DNA from: JAWKTM01 sp041399085
GTDB taxonomy: Bacteria > Planctomycetota > Planctomycetia > Pirellulales > Pirellulaceae
Length of the DNA stretch: 56,550 bases
Direction: 5' to 3'
Assembly (NCBI GenBank): GCA_041399085.1
Contig: JAWKTM010000046.1
Span: forward strand, 1 to 56,550
Of this stretch, positions 8,033 to 17,587 are shown piece after piece. The stretch's first letter is position 1. Every line of letters begins with the position of its first letter. Under the pieces are notes generated by a model. The model had not been told where the DNA came from. It saw only the letters and a program-made list of their open reading frames with translations, and did no database searches. The translations under genes were made by a program, and so were the position numbers.

Positions 8033-10066
8033 TTATTCCGACGATGAACTTTGGTCTGTATCAACAGCCGGCACCGGCGGAGCGATGACTTGGCCGGCGT
8101 GGCCATTCGATTCGGCGTCGCGAGCATGCACGGAGGGGCCGATGATCTCGGCGATTTCACGCTCGCTCAGCTCTTCTTGGTCCAGCAGAGCCCGAGCCAG
8201 CCGTTCGAGGTCGTCGTGCTTTTCGGTCAGCAAGTTGTTCGCGCCGGTCGCCGCGTCATGCAGAATACGAGCCACTTCTTCGTCGATCAGCTCCATCGTG
8301 TGTTCGCTGAACTGACGCTGTTTGTGGATCTCACGGCCGAGAAACGGATCCTCGTCCGAAAACTTGTAGCTGACCGGCCCCAACCTTTCACTCATTCCCC
8401 AGTGCGTGACCATGCGGCGAGCCATCCCGGTCGCTCGCTCCAAATCGTTCTCCGCGCCGACCGTCATTTCCTTGTAGATCAGCATCTCAGCCGCACGGCC
8501 AGCCAATAGCACGACCAAGTGATCGCGCAGCTCGTTCTCCGACATGCTCAACCGGTCTTCGGCTGGCAACGTTTGGGTGCTGCCCAAAGATCGCCCGCGG
8601 GGGATGATCGTGACTTTGTGAACGCGATACGCTCCGCGCAGATGCCACGCGCACAGTGTATGTCCGGCCTCGTGATACGCGGTCTTTTCCTTTTCGGTCG
8701 ACGTGAGCACCTCTTCGCGTTTGGCGCCCATCAAAACCTTGTCGCGGGCGTAGTCGAAGTCGCTCATCTCGACGACCGACTTGTCTTGCCGAGCGGCCCA
8801 CAACGCGGCTTCGTTCACGATGTTGCGAATATCCGCGCCGGTTAGGCCCACGGTGCTGGAAGCCATCCGCTCCAAATCTACGTTGTCCGCCAGCGGAACA
8901 TCGCGAACGTGAACTTTGAAAATCTCGAAGCGGCCCTTTTGCGTTGGTCGCCCCACCGTCACATGCCGATCGAAACGGCCCGGCCGCAGCAGCGCCGGAT
9001 CCAACACGTCGGGCCGGTTGGTGGCTGCCATCACGATTACAGAGTCCGTTTGTGAGAAGCCATCCATTTCGCTGAGGATCTGATTCAGCGTTTGCTCGCG
9101 TTCGTCGTGGCCGCCGCCGAGTCCCGCGCCTCGTTGGCGACCCACCGCGTCGATTTCGTCGACGAAAATGATCGCCGGCGACTTCTCTTTGGCCGTGCGG
9201 AACAAATCGCGAACGCGGCTGGCGCCGACGCCCACGAACATCTGAATGAACTCACTGCCGCTGACCGAATAAAACGGCACGCCTGCTTCGCCAGCCACGG
9301 CTCGAGCCAACAGCGTCTTGCCGGTTCCAGGCGGTCCGTTCAGCAAAACACCCTTCGGAACACGACCGCCCAGCCGCTGGAATTTGGCCGGGCTCTTCAG
9401 GTAGTCGACAATCTCGATCAAGTCGGCCTTCACGCCCTCCAAGCCCGCTACGTCCTTGAACGTGATCGCTTGTTTCGACGCTTCGTATCGCTTAGCCGGG
9501 CTCTTCGTGAATCCCGACAGGAATCCGCCGCCCATCATTTCGTTGCGGGTTCGGCGGAATGAAAGCCAAAACATCAACAACAGCAAGATCGGAACGCCGA
9601 TGGCCAGCAGATATAGATAGAACAACGTGTTGTCGGCCGGCAACACCGACACTTGCACGTCGGGATGTTCCTTCAACAGTTGAGTCAACTGGCCTTGCGA
9701 TTGCTCGTCTCGCTGCAAATCAACGCGGAAATATTTGCCCAGCCGCTTCGGCTCGTTCGTTTGCGGATCTTTCTCGGTAACCAGCGTGCCGGTTTCGTCG
9801 TCGTATTTGGGCGGCGCGACCGGAGGTTCTTTGAACACGCCTTGCGCTTCGATATCGCCACGCTGGATCAGCACCACGTTGCCGCGATCGACTTGTTGCA
9901 AGAAGAAGCTGTACGGCACGGTCGGCGGCTGCTGCTGGCGCATCAAGAAAAAGACCGCCACGGTCATCAGGATGATGATCAGCAACCATATATTTGGGCC
10001 TCCACGGCGGAATAAGCCGCGAGATTCTTCCGAGCGGTTTTCGTCGTCCGTGGGTCGGTTCTCCAT
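8033..10066 (-). CDS. ftsH: ATP-dependent zinc metalloprotease FtsH
   Basis: A 677-residue membrane-anchored AAA+ protease that degrades misfolded membrane proteins and selected regulators. The start ATG 10066 is preceded by AGAAAGG; an upstream in-frame extension to 10132 is not family-like. An N-terminal membrane segment (NIWLLIIILMTVAVFFLM), a periplasmic domain of about 110 residues and a second membrane segment (LYLLAIGVPILLLLMFWL) precede the AAA module. Walker A is GPPGTGKT (Lys250), Walker B IIFVDEID, and the second region of homology ATNRPDVLDPALLRPGRFDR is intact. The zinc site HEAGH has His465, Glu466 and His469. The C-terminal tail is Ser/Asp-rich. It is followed closely by the carbamoyltransferase, which may be co-transcribed. 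Confidence 0.97.
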   Translation of the reverse strand: MENRPTDDENRSEESRGLFRRGGPNIWLLIIILMTVAVFFLMRQQQPPTVPYSFFLQQVDRGNVVLIQRGDIEAQGVFKEPPVAPPKYDDETGTLVTEKDPQTNEPKRLGKYFRVDLQRDEQSQGQLTQLLKEHPDVQVSVLPADNTLFYLYLLAIGVPILLLLMFWLSFRRTRNEMMGGGFLSGFTKSPAKRYEASKQAITFKDVAGLEGVKADLIEIVDYLKSPAKFQRLGGRVPKGVLLNGPPGTGKTLLARAVAGEAGVPFYSVSGSEFIQMFVGVGASRVRDLFRTAKEKSPAIIFVDEIDAVGRQRGAGLGGGHDEREQTLNQILSEMDGFSQTDSVIVMAATNRPDVLDPALLRPGRFDRHVTVGRPTQKGRFEIFKVHVRDVPLADNVDLERMASSTVGLTGADIRNIVNEAALWAARQDKSVVEMSDFDYARDKVLMGAKREEVLTSTEKEKTAYHEAGHTLCAWHLRGAYRVHKVTIIPRGRSLGSTQTLPAEDRLSMSENELRDHLVVLLAGRAAEMLIYKEMTVGAENDLERATGMARRMVTHWGMSERLGPVSYKFSDEDPFLGREIHKQRQFSEHTMELIDEEVARILHDAATGANNLLTEKHDDLERLARALLDQEELSEREIAEIIGPSVHARDAESNGHAGQVIAPPVPAVDTDQSSSSE

Positions 10067-10434
10067 TATCGCCTTTCTACAAGCGGTGATTTGGCCGGCG
10101 GACCTCGACGCAATTCCCATTCCGGGCGTCACGAGTCGTGGACATTGTAGGCAACAGACTACGAATTGGCGACGCGTGAGACGCGACGGTCACCTCACGA
10201 GCGAATTAAAGCGTTTGAGACAGAGCAACTCGATCTCATACGCGTACTCAGCGAAGTGGTACTCGTACTCAGTGCAACGGTACTCGTACTCGATCGAGCG
10301 CGGCTTGCGGAGAGTCGGTTGCGATTGAACGGTTGTTTGCTGCGGCGAGGTGGAGTTGCGAGTAGGAGTACGAGTACCGCGTTGCTGAGTACGAGTAGGA
10401 GATGGGAGGACTGGCAGCGCGATTCGTCGCCGCA
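10067..10434. other. Intergenic region between recQ and ftsH
   Basis: About 370 bases without a supportable gene. It holds the long inverted repeat described separately and, next to ftsH, the ftsH ribosome-binding site. The repeated GTACTC pattern keeps frames open on the minus strand (an EYEY-type peptide), which explains an apparent extension of reading frames here. Confidence 0.6.
10260..10397. repeat. Long inverted repeat built of GTACTC units
   Basis: Two 32-base arms (10260-10291 and 10366-10397) are inverted copies separated by 74 bases. Each arm has a 13-base outer block and a 13-base inner block that match perfectly, around a 6-base centre that differs (TGCAAC against CAACGC in the same sense). 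Each block contains TACTCGTACTC. It lies between the end of recQ and the start of ftsH, both on the minus strand, so it could act as a transcript hairpin, a protein-binding site upstream of ftsH, or a dispersed repeat. Confidence 0.75.
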
Positions 10435-13022
10435 TTACGAACGGGCTGCTAGAAACACTCGCGCGGCTTGACGATCGATTTCCGCCGGAAGCGAATCGAG
10501 GAGTTCGGTCGGCGATCCGCCGTGATGGCCGCACAGGGTTTCGAGCGTTGCGATCTCGCCGGCCGACAGAAACCACTCGGGCGAGATCGTGCGGCCTTCC
10601 TCGGCGGCTCGCAAGGCGTTGTCCAATACTTGCTCGACCGACAAAGCTTGAATCGCTCGGCATTCGGCGACCGAAAAGCCAGCGGTCAACAATCGCCAGG
10701 TCCAATAGTGCGTGGGCAGCGAACCAAGATCGTCGTTCGAGCTCGCCTCGGGACTTGTGTTCGCCTCGGGGCTCGCGCTGGAAACCTCTTCCGCCGAAAA
10801 AGCCGGCGACGGCGCCGGTACCGGCTCGCTCCGAGCCGACTTGGCTCGCTCGACCGCGGCTCGCGCGATAACTTTCTCTGCGATCGAATCGGGCAAGCGA
10901 AACCAGCTTGGCAAAGGCTGCTTGCCACGCATCACGTCCGCGCCGGCGTCCGTCAGTCGCACGATCGGCCGAAACTTGGTCGTCTCGGTTTGCTCGATCC
11001 ATTTGGCTCGGATCAACGCGTCCAGCAAATCGGAAACATCGGTTTGCTTCAGATAATCGAGCAGGCCGAACGTGGATAACGAACGAAGGCCCGCCTGCTT
11101 TACCTTCGAGCTTTTCGATCCGCACAACATCTGAGCCACAAGCAACTTGCCGACGCGACCTTTCGCGCGAGCCACGCCGCTGAGCGCGATTCGCACAACT
11201 TCGATCGCCGCCTGGTCCTCGATTGTCGTCGCACGAGCCACGCTTTCCGACGATCCGCACAACGTCGTTTCGGCCGACCCGCCGGCCACTGCGACCGTCG
11301 TCGGCGTCACGCGCTGGCGATGTCCGGCGGCAAAACAGTTGTCGCAGTTGCCGCAACGCTGGCTCGACGGATCGCCAAAGTAATCCAGGATCTCGACCTG
11401 GCGGCAACGTCGCGTCGATGCGTACTGAATCACTTGCTCCAGCTTGGCGTACTCGGCCGCGCGGCGTTCATCCAGCTTGGCAAAGTCGATATCCAGCTTC
11501 TCGAACGGCACACCCCGCTCGCGAAAGTGAACCGCACGGCCGCGAAACGGCGGCACGTAGTCGATCCACGATTGACGCGACAATTCCCGCAACGCACGGT
11601 TCAACGGCTCGCGTTCCAGTTTCGATTTTTCCAGCAGCGTGCGGAGCGGAAAGTAAACTCGCTCGCCACGCCGGTCGCCGACGATCTGTTCGAGCGCTCG
11701 CAGCACCTTACGCTGCGACGCAGCTCCGCCGCGGCAGCAAATCCACGGTGGTTGGCAAATCGTGTTCGATGCGGATCGAAGCCATGTTTTCGTTCGTATC
11801 CAACCGCTCGATCACGCCCGCCTTTTCCAACAACTGCTCACAAGTGCCCACGCCCTCGGCGCTGATCGACAAACCGATCCGCTCCTTCACTTCCTGCAAC
11901 GTCAGCTCGATCGGATCGTCCGGGTGCGAACAGAGGTACTCGTACACTTGCCGCACGACTTCGGCCGGCGGATAGGCGCTCTCGATGAAGAACTCCTGCA
12001 CGTAGCGATCGGCATAGTTGAACAGCAACAGGCAGCGGGAATCGAGCCCGTCGCGCGGCGACCGGCTTCTTGTGTAGGCTTCCGAGGCTGCCCGGAATGT
12101 TGTAATGCACGACGAAACGCAAATCAGTTGTCGATCCCATGCCAAACGCATTGGTGGCCACGATGATCGGCAATTCGCCGGACATGAACAGTTTCTGAAT
12201 CTGCCGCCGTTCGACGGGCATCAAGCCGGCATGGTAAACGCCCAGTCGCCGCTTCAGCTTGGCCCCGATATTCTCGGCCACTTCCTCGCAGCGTTTGCGA
12301 GTCGACGCGTAGATGATGCCAGCGCCGGGGTTCGATTCCAGAAACTCCAGCAGCATCGTTTCCTTCTCGCGCACCGACGGCGAGAAGGCGACGTTGAATT
12401 CCAGATTGGGACGCGAAAAGCCGGTGACAAACGTCCGTGGCTCGCGTAGCTCAAGCGACTTGACGATGTCGTCGCGAACGCGGGCCGTCGCTGTTGCGGT
12501 CAAGGCAATCGTTTGCGGATTGCCCAATCGCTGGCGAAACAGTACCAGGCGGGCGTAGTCGGGCCGGAAGTCGTGTCCCCATTCGCTGATGCAGTGAGCT
12601 TCGTCGATCGCCAGCAACTGGACGTGCGATTCGGCGGCGTCCAGAAACCGCCGATTCCGCAAGCGTTCCGGGGCGATGTAAACCAAGTCGTATTCGCCCG
12701 CGGCCATCCTCCGCATGCGATCCAGTTGCTCGTCGGGCGACAACGAACTGTTGATGCAAGTGGCGTGGATGCCGATCGCGTCGAGCAAATCGACTTCGGT
12801 CCTTCATCAACGCGATCAGCGGCGAAACGACCAGCGTCAGCCCTTCGCGAGCGACCGACGGCAACTGATAACAGAGGCTCTTGCCACCGCCGGTCGGCAT
12901 GATGCACAGAGCAATCGTGGCCGGCGATCACCGAGCCGATTACGTCCAGCGCCCCGGCCGGAATTTGCGCAGGCCGAACCGGGCAAGATGCCGGTCCAGC
13001 GTTTGTTCCAATTCAGGGTCAT
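10435..13022 (-). pseudogene. recQ: RecQ-family DNA helicase (multiple frameshifts)
   Basis: Read across frames this is a full RecQ 3'-5' DNA helicase: FGLRKFRPG near the start, Walker A MPTGGGKSLCYQLPS, motif II IDEAHCISEWGHDFRPDY, motif III ALTATAT, motif V VATNAFGMG, and the zinc-binding RCGNCDNC segment, followed by a winged-helix RQC region and a helix-rich C-terminal domain. At least five single-base frame changes separate these pieces (near 12,960, 12,910, 12,800, 12,080 and 11,715), yet the residues on both sides of each break are conserved. For example, reading past one extra G near 12,800 gives MKDQVDLLDAIGI. The start is uncertain (about 13,011-13,022). Either a recently broken gene or, more likely, an intact gene with indel errors. 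Confidence 0.8.
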
Positions 13023-13104
13023 GACTGTTGAGTTGTTGTGCGAGCGTGATAGGTTTCCGAGTGATCTTCGTTCGGCTGCTTTGCGTGCGATCTCGCCCGA
13101 CGGA

Positions 13105-14110
13105 TTACAGCGCCGCCTGCAGTCGCCCGAGGTGCTCGTCAACGCGGGCCAAAACGGCGTCGGTCTGTTCAAATGTACGGTTCTGAAAATATACCCAATC
13201 CAACCAACTGAGCCGGACAGTAACACGTTCGCGGCGTCGAAAACGAAGGAAATCGCTTGTCGCTCGGCGTCACTCAATGCGCGGCATCGACAGCAATTCG
13301 ATAGCGCGTGACCAGCGATCCGGTCGTCGCGCACGAAGCTGCCCAGCAGCCGAGCCAAGTCGCCGGCGACCGAATCGATCGTTGCCCCGAAATCGGCGAT
13401 CCCGGCCACTCGCTCGCCGACGAACAGCACGTGGTCGTGCCAAATGTCGCGAATACAAGGTTGCATCGGCAGCGGCGTGGTCGATCGTTGCCCGCAACAA
13501 CCGTTCGACTCGCTCGGCATGGAGCGGAAATAGATTCAGCAGGCGCACGGCCCGTTCGCTCAGCGGCGTCGGCAGTTCGCTTCGCAAACGCTCGCGTAAT
13601 CGGGCCAAGCCACCATCGCGCCAGCGGCTCATGCGTTGCCATCGAGTTCGCAAACCGGGCGAAGGCGCGAGTCGAGTTGGGCGAAACCAATCGGTCCATT
13701 CGCGACAGCCAGATGAAATTGAGCCAACGCCCGCATCGCATTGGCCAAACGCGCGTCGCTCGGATCGGCGTAGCTGGCTTCACCGGCGAGCCAGCCAGTT
13801 AGTTCCAGACTCGGCCGCGGCGTTCGAGCCCGTGCGTCCGTCGCGAGCCGCAATCGGAACCGGGATGAACGAAAGCGACGCTCGGCTGGCTGGCTGCAAG
13901 GCGGCGTGAATCTCGGCGACGCGAATGGCCGACGTTTCCGCCGGCCAACATCGCAAGCAGCATTCACCGGCCGGCGTTGTCAAACGCCAGATCGCCAAGC
14001 CGCTAAAGCCGCCGGCGTTGTCGACGCGCCTCGACCCGAAGCGGTTGATAACAGGCGGCGTATTCGGCGAAGTACGGCTGGAACCACGCGACGCTCGCAT
14101 TCGTTTGCAC
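13105..14110 (-). pseudogene. Aminoglycoside-phosphotransferase-like kinase (frameshifted)
   Basis: Segments in different frames fit an APH/choline-kinase-fold protein of about 335 residues: QPYFAEYAACYQPLRVEA, then NAGGFSGLAIWRL, CCLRCWPAE, LTGWLAGEASYADPSD, and the catalytic-loop region MQPCIRDIWHDHVLFVGERV followed by AGIADFGATIDSVAGDLARL. The D of IADFGA fits the metal-binding DFD-type motif and IRDIWHDHVLF the HxDxxxxN-like catalytic loop, with Arg/Asp instead of the usual His/Asp. At least four frame changes are needed. The likely start is a GTG at 14110, three bases after the stop of the upstream HEAT-repeat gene, so the two are probably co-transcribed with recQ further downstream. The substrate is unknown; resistance should not be assumed. 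Confidence 0.6.
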
Positions 14111-14113
14111 TCG

Positions 14114-15177
14114 CTACTCGGGAAAATGCCGCAGCGTTTCCGTCGCGGCTGCGGCGTTCGGCACGTCGGCCTTGCTCAACGCCTCGACCGCCTCGCGCAG
14201 CAGAGCCGTCGCCCTGGGGCGAATGCCGCAGCAACTCGGCCGTCGCGTTCCAGCCCGTTAGTCAACACCAGCCCACGCTTGAAACTCTTCTGCGTGTCGG
14301 AAACTTCATCGGCCAGCGCCGCGTCGTTCTCCGGTTGCAACATCTCGATCAACGTCGGAATCGCGCGAACATCGCCGTGTCGAGCCAACCCGGTCGCCGC
14401 GTTGTAACGCGTGTTCGGCGAAGCATCGTGCAGCAACGTGGCCAGTTCGTCCAACGCCGCTTCGCCGCCGATCACGCCCAATGCGAAAGCCGCCGTCGAA
14501 CGAACTTCCGCGGCGCTAGGCGGAGCGTTCTCGGGCGTTTGATCCACTTCGGATTGTTCGCGAGCCGCCGCCAGCAACGCCTCCATCACACCCGGCTCGT
14601 CCCGCACTCGCTCTTCGCCGGCGTTTACGGCCAGCACTGCAATCGACTCGATCGCCGCCAATCGCACGTGACGCTCTTCCGCCTCGCGCTCCGTCTCGGC
14701 CGCTCGCACCAACACCGGCAAACCGCCGAGCACGCGAAACTCGCCCAACGCCTTGGCCAAAAACACGCGCAGCCGAATTCGCGGCTCGCTGGCGTCGGCC
14801 GACTCCAATTCCTCGCCCAACACGGCGGCAATTTCGCCCGCCAGCTCGGCGTCGTCCCGCAGCTCCTCATGGTCCGGATTGCGAAGCATGTTGGACAGCG
14901 TGTACGCTTTTTGCCAACTTGATTCGTCCAGCGTCTGCAAGTCGCGCACGATCTGCTTGGGATCGCTGCCCATGTGGACCAGCCAACTGAACATCAGCCA
15001 CACGAGCACGATGATCGACACGATCACCAGCGGGATCAAAAACACTTGCAGCAGAAAGCCGGCCGTCGGTGGCTGAACCGGCGGCAACACGTCGCGAACC
15101 GGTTGAGGCTGGGAATCGGCGGCGTTTTTGCCGGGCTGATCGTCGGCGGGAGAAGACGAATCGGGAGGCTGCGACAT
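14114..15177 (-). CDS. HEAT-repeat protein with one membrane anchor (frameshift near the end)
   Basis: From ATG 15177 the protein starts MSQPPDSSSPADDQPGKN, has one strong membrane helix near residues 42-68 (FLLQVFLIPLVIVSIIVLVW) and then about 270 residues of helical HEAT/armadillo-like repeats (LRVFLAKALGEFRVLGGLPV, FALGVIGGEAALDELATLL, TGLARHGDVRAIPTLIEML). The open frame continues in an unrelated sequence after LTNGLE; moving frame near 14,240 and again near 14,205 restores a repeat-like end (TALLREAVEALSKADVPN) and the stop at 14114. Such proteins are scaffolds; the partner is unknown. It is transcribed away from the lipoate-ligase-like gene with 71 bases between the starts. Confidence 0.65.
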
Positions 15178-15248
15178 GCGGATATTCCGAACACAGGTGA
15201 AACCGGTCAAGTCTAAGGGGGCTCGGGGGGCCGTCAACCCGCAACGTC

Positions 15249-15968
15249 ATGAAGCTATTGGATTTGACCTGCGACGACCCGGCGATGGATTTGGCCGTCG
15301 ATGAAGCTCTGCTGGACGAAGCCGAGGCGGGACGTTTATCGGACGACGTGCTGCGTTTGTGGGAGCCGCGTCGCACGGTGGTGGTGATCGGCCGGTCGTC
15401 GAAAGTGGCCGAGGAAGTGAACGCGGCGGCTTGCCAACAGCGCGGCGTTCCGGTGTTGCGGCGGTGCAGCGGCGGAGCGGCCGTGGTCGGCGGGCCGGGC
15501 TGCCTGATGTACAGCGTCGTGCTGGGCTACGACCGCCGCGGCGATTTGCGAGTGATCGACCACGCTCACGAGTTCGTGCTGGGCCGCGTTGCCCAAGCGA
15601 TCCGGCGTCTCGGACCGCCCGCCACACGCCTCGGCATTAGCGATCTAACGGTCGGCGATCGCAAAGTGTCGGGCAACAGCCTTCGATGCCGCCGCGATCA
15701 TGTGTTGTATCACGGCACGCTGCTCTACAGTTTTCCGCTGGCGGACGTCGCCGAGCTGCTCGGCACGCCCCCGCGCCAGCCCGAATACCGCGACGGCCGC
15801 TCGCACACGGATTTCGTCGCGAATCTGAACGTGCCGGTCGACGACCTGCGAGCCGCTCTGATCGAAGCCTGGGCCGCGAACGAACCGCTAACCAACTGGC
15901 CTCGCGCGGCCGCCGAGCGACTCCACGCCGAACGCTACTCGCGCGACGAATGGAATCGGCGGCTGTAG
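15249..15968 (+). CDS. Lipoate-protein ligase A family protein
   Basis: A 239-residue BPL/LPL catalytic-domain protein. MDLAVDEALLDEAEAG near the start, RTVVVIGRSSKVAEEVN (the usual IGRxQ position), VLRRCSGGAAVVGGPGCLMY (the RRxSGGGAVYHD-like substrate loop) and GDRKVSGNSLR with the catalytic-type lysine are all present. Family members attach lipoate or octanoate to E2 and GcvH domains. The loop reads CSGGAAVVGGPGC rather than SGGGAVYHDLGN, so it may be a variant transferase or amidotransferase rather than a classical LplA. The C-terminal accessory domain of E. coli LplA is absent, as in many short homologs. Divergent from the HEAT-repeat gene. Confidence 0.8.
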   Translation: MKLLDLTCDDPAMDLAVDEALLDEAEAGRLSDDVLRLWEPRRTVVVIGRSSKVAEEVNAAACQQRGVPVLRRCSGGAAVVGGPGCLMYSVVLGYDRRGDLRVIDHAHEFVLGRVAQAIRRLGPPATRLGISDLTVGDRKVSGNSLRCRRDHVLYHGTLLYSFPLADVAELLGTPPRQPEYRDGRSHTDFVANLNVPVDDLRAALIEAWAANEPLTNWPRAAAERLHAERYSRDEWNRRL

Positions 15969-16106
15969 GCATAATCGCCACCGTCTCGTTTAACCGCGTG
16001 GGCAACGCCCCGCCGCGCTCATTGGATGAGGCCACCTCGGACGCAATCTATCTCCGCTTTTCTCGAACCAATCAAGCTCATGTGCCTAGTGGTGGCGGGA
16101 AGCTCG

Positions 16107-16224
16107 GGCAGAGGGATTCGTGGCAGAGGGATTGGTGGACAGAGGACCAGGGCAGGGGAATTGGTGGCAGAGGATTGGTGGCAGGGGAATTGGTGGCAGA
16201 GGAATTTGCGGACAGAGGAATTGC
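16107..16224. repeat. 15-base tandem repeat (about 8 copies)
   Basis: Units close to GGCAGAGGAATTGGT follow one another with small changes (GGCAGAGGGATTCGT, GGCAGGGGAATTGGT, GGACAGAGGAATTGC and a 14-base copy). The array fills the gap between the lipoate-ligase-like gene and the end of the convergent Uma2 gene. Length is a near multiple of three, so frames stay open across it, but there is no sign of translation. Confidence 0.85.
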
Positions 16225-16232
16225 GACGCTGC

Positions 16233-16958
16233 TCAACCGTCCGACAGCTTCGCTCGCAGCATCTCGACGAATTGTTGATGCTCCGGCGTGGCGAGTCCCA
16301 GACTCAGCGTCGCCAACACACCGGAAGCCAGATCGCCGCGCAGTGCCGCGGCCGGATCAAGCCATAAGCCAGGCATCGCCCGGCTTCGCAAAACTCCATC
16401 GTTGTCGATCGGCAACGGCTCGAAATCGCCGTTGTCCGCCATCTACGCCAGTCGATCGTTCTGTCCTCGGTTCGCCAGATTACATATTCGCGAACGCCAT
16501 TGCGTCGATAGGCCTGCCGTTTGTCGTGTAAATCATAGCTGGCGCTGCTGGCGGCCACTTCCACGATCAACTCGGGCGCGCCGATCAGATAGCCGTCGTC
16601 GATCCGCGAATGTCCGCCGGCTTGTTCGACGATCCGCAGATAGCCATCCGGTTGCGCGCGTTATCCAGGTCCAGGCTGTGGTCGAAGTTATCGCCGCCCA
16701 GCACGCCCGGCGTCGCAAGCTTGGTAGACGCCCAGCCAGGTCAGCATATCGAAAATGCGGTTCGCCATGTCGTTCCGCCGAAACAGGAGAGGGCATAAAC
16801 ACTCGTCCTTCCACTAATTCCGCCTGGGTAACGTGCGGCATGGCATGATAGCGTCGCAGGAACTCGGGCGAAGTTAGATGATCGCCGTTTCGCAACACCG
16901 GCACCCTCGGCGAGTCGACCTGCGATGCTCTGGTCGTTGTTTCAATCTCCGAAGCCAT
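16233..16958 (-). pseudogene. Uma2-family (DUF820) putative nuclease, frameshifted
   Basis: From ATG 16958 the pieces are: VLRNGDHLTSPEFLRRYHAM, VTQAELVEGRVFMPSPVSAE, then in other frames PELIVEVAASSASYDLHDKR, QAYRRNGVREYVIWRTEDRT and the end LGLATPEHQQFVEMLRAKLS. This order (E..EG..., PDLxVEV, K...Y...GV.EYWxVD) is the Uma2 family, a PD-(D/E)XK-like fold found in many copies in cyanobacteria and planctomycetes; the cellular role is not established. At least three frame changes are needed, mostly between residues 70 and 130. Confidence 0.7.
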
Positions 16959-17587
16959 GAACCCACTCCCGCAATTCGAGTCGCGTCGTTCCTTGTGCCA
17001 CACCAACGCTAGCGTTGTCGACACCGCACAACGCCGTTGTTGAGAGCGCGCAACGCCGTTGTTGAGAGCGCGCAACGCCGTTGCGCGGACCACTACATCG
17101 CTTACAGCCCGGCGCGCGCAACGGTTACAGCGCGCGTTTTCCTCACAAGATGGTGAATTTGTGTCGCACTTGGTGGCTTCGGCCGCGACGGCCAATTTCA
17201 TGAATTCCGTCGAAATGTCGGCCAAGCTCAAAGACCGAACGCCGGTTTTGACGATTACTCCCGATAGTCCATTCGGCGACTCGCGGGGCAGCAGCTACGA
17301 CAGTCTTTCAGGCGGCATGACCGTTCTCTGTCTTCGATTCGCCAGACACGGAACAGACTGAATCGCTGGCGGAAACGTCAATTCCGTCAGAACGTCAGCC
17401 CGATAGATTTGCTACGTCGGTTACATCAAGCCCGTACCGTGCTCGGCGGAAACGCTGGCACGACCGTTAAACAGGTTCGATGTGTTGCCCCCGCCGTTGG
17501 CAAATCGCGGCAGCCCATCATCTCATCATTCTCCCCATCGTGTTCCGGCACGACGTCGCCCCGCATCGCTGGAGGATTGAGTTCGCA
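16959..17587. other. Intergenic region without a supportable gene
   Basis: About 630 bases between the Uma2 start and the secreted-protein start. It contains the 22-base palindromic tandem repeat at 17029-17088 and the leader of the gene at 17588. Open frames here carry no recognisable protein features. Confidence 0.5.
17029..17088. repeat. 22-base tandem repeat with an internal palindrome
   Basis: Two full copies (17029-17050 and 17051-17072) of CAACGCCGTTGTTGAGAGCG plus CG, and a third partial copy to 17088. Each contains the near-palindrome CAACGCCGTTG, and related CAACG...CGTTG pairs occur just before and after, so the RNA could form several small hairpins. Confidence 0.8.

Noticed and set aside
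10190..10434. C-terminal peptide with EYEY repeats as part of RecQ
   Set aside because: Produced by the GTACTC inverted repeat in a non-coding gap; the RecQ frame ends at 10435.
13105..14110. Antibiotic-resistance gene
   Set aside because: APH fold is visible but the catalytic loop is atypical and the family is broad; no evidence for drug modification.
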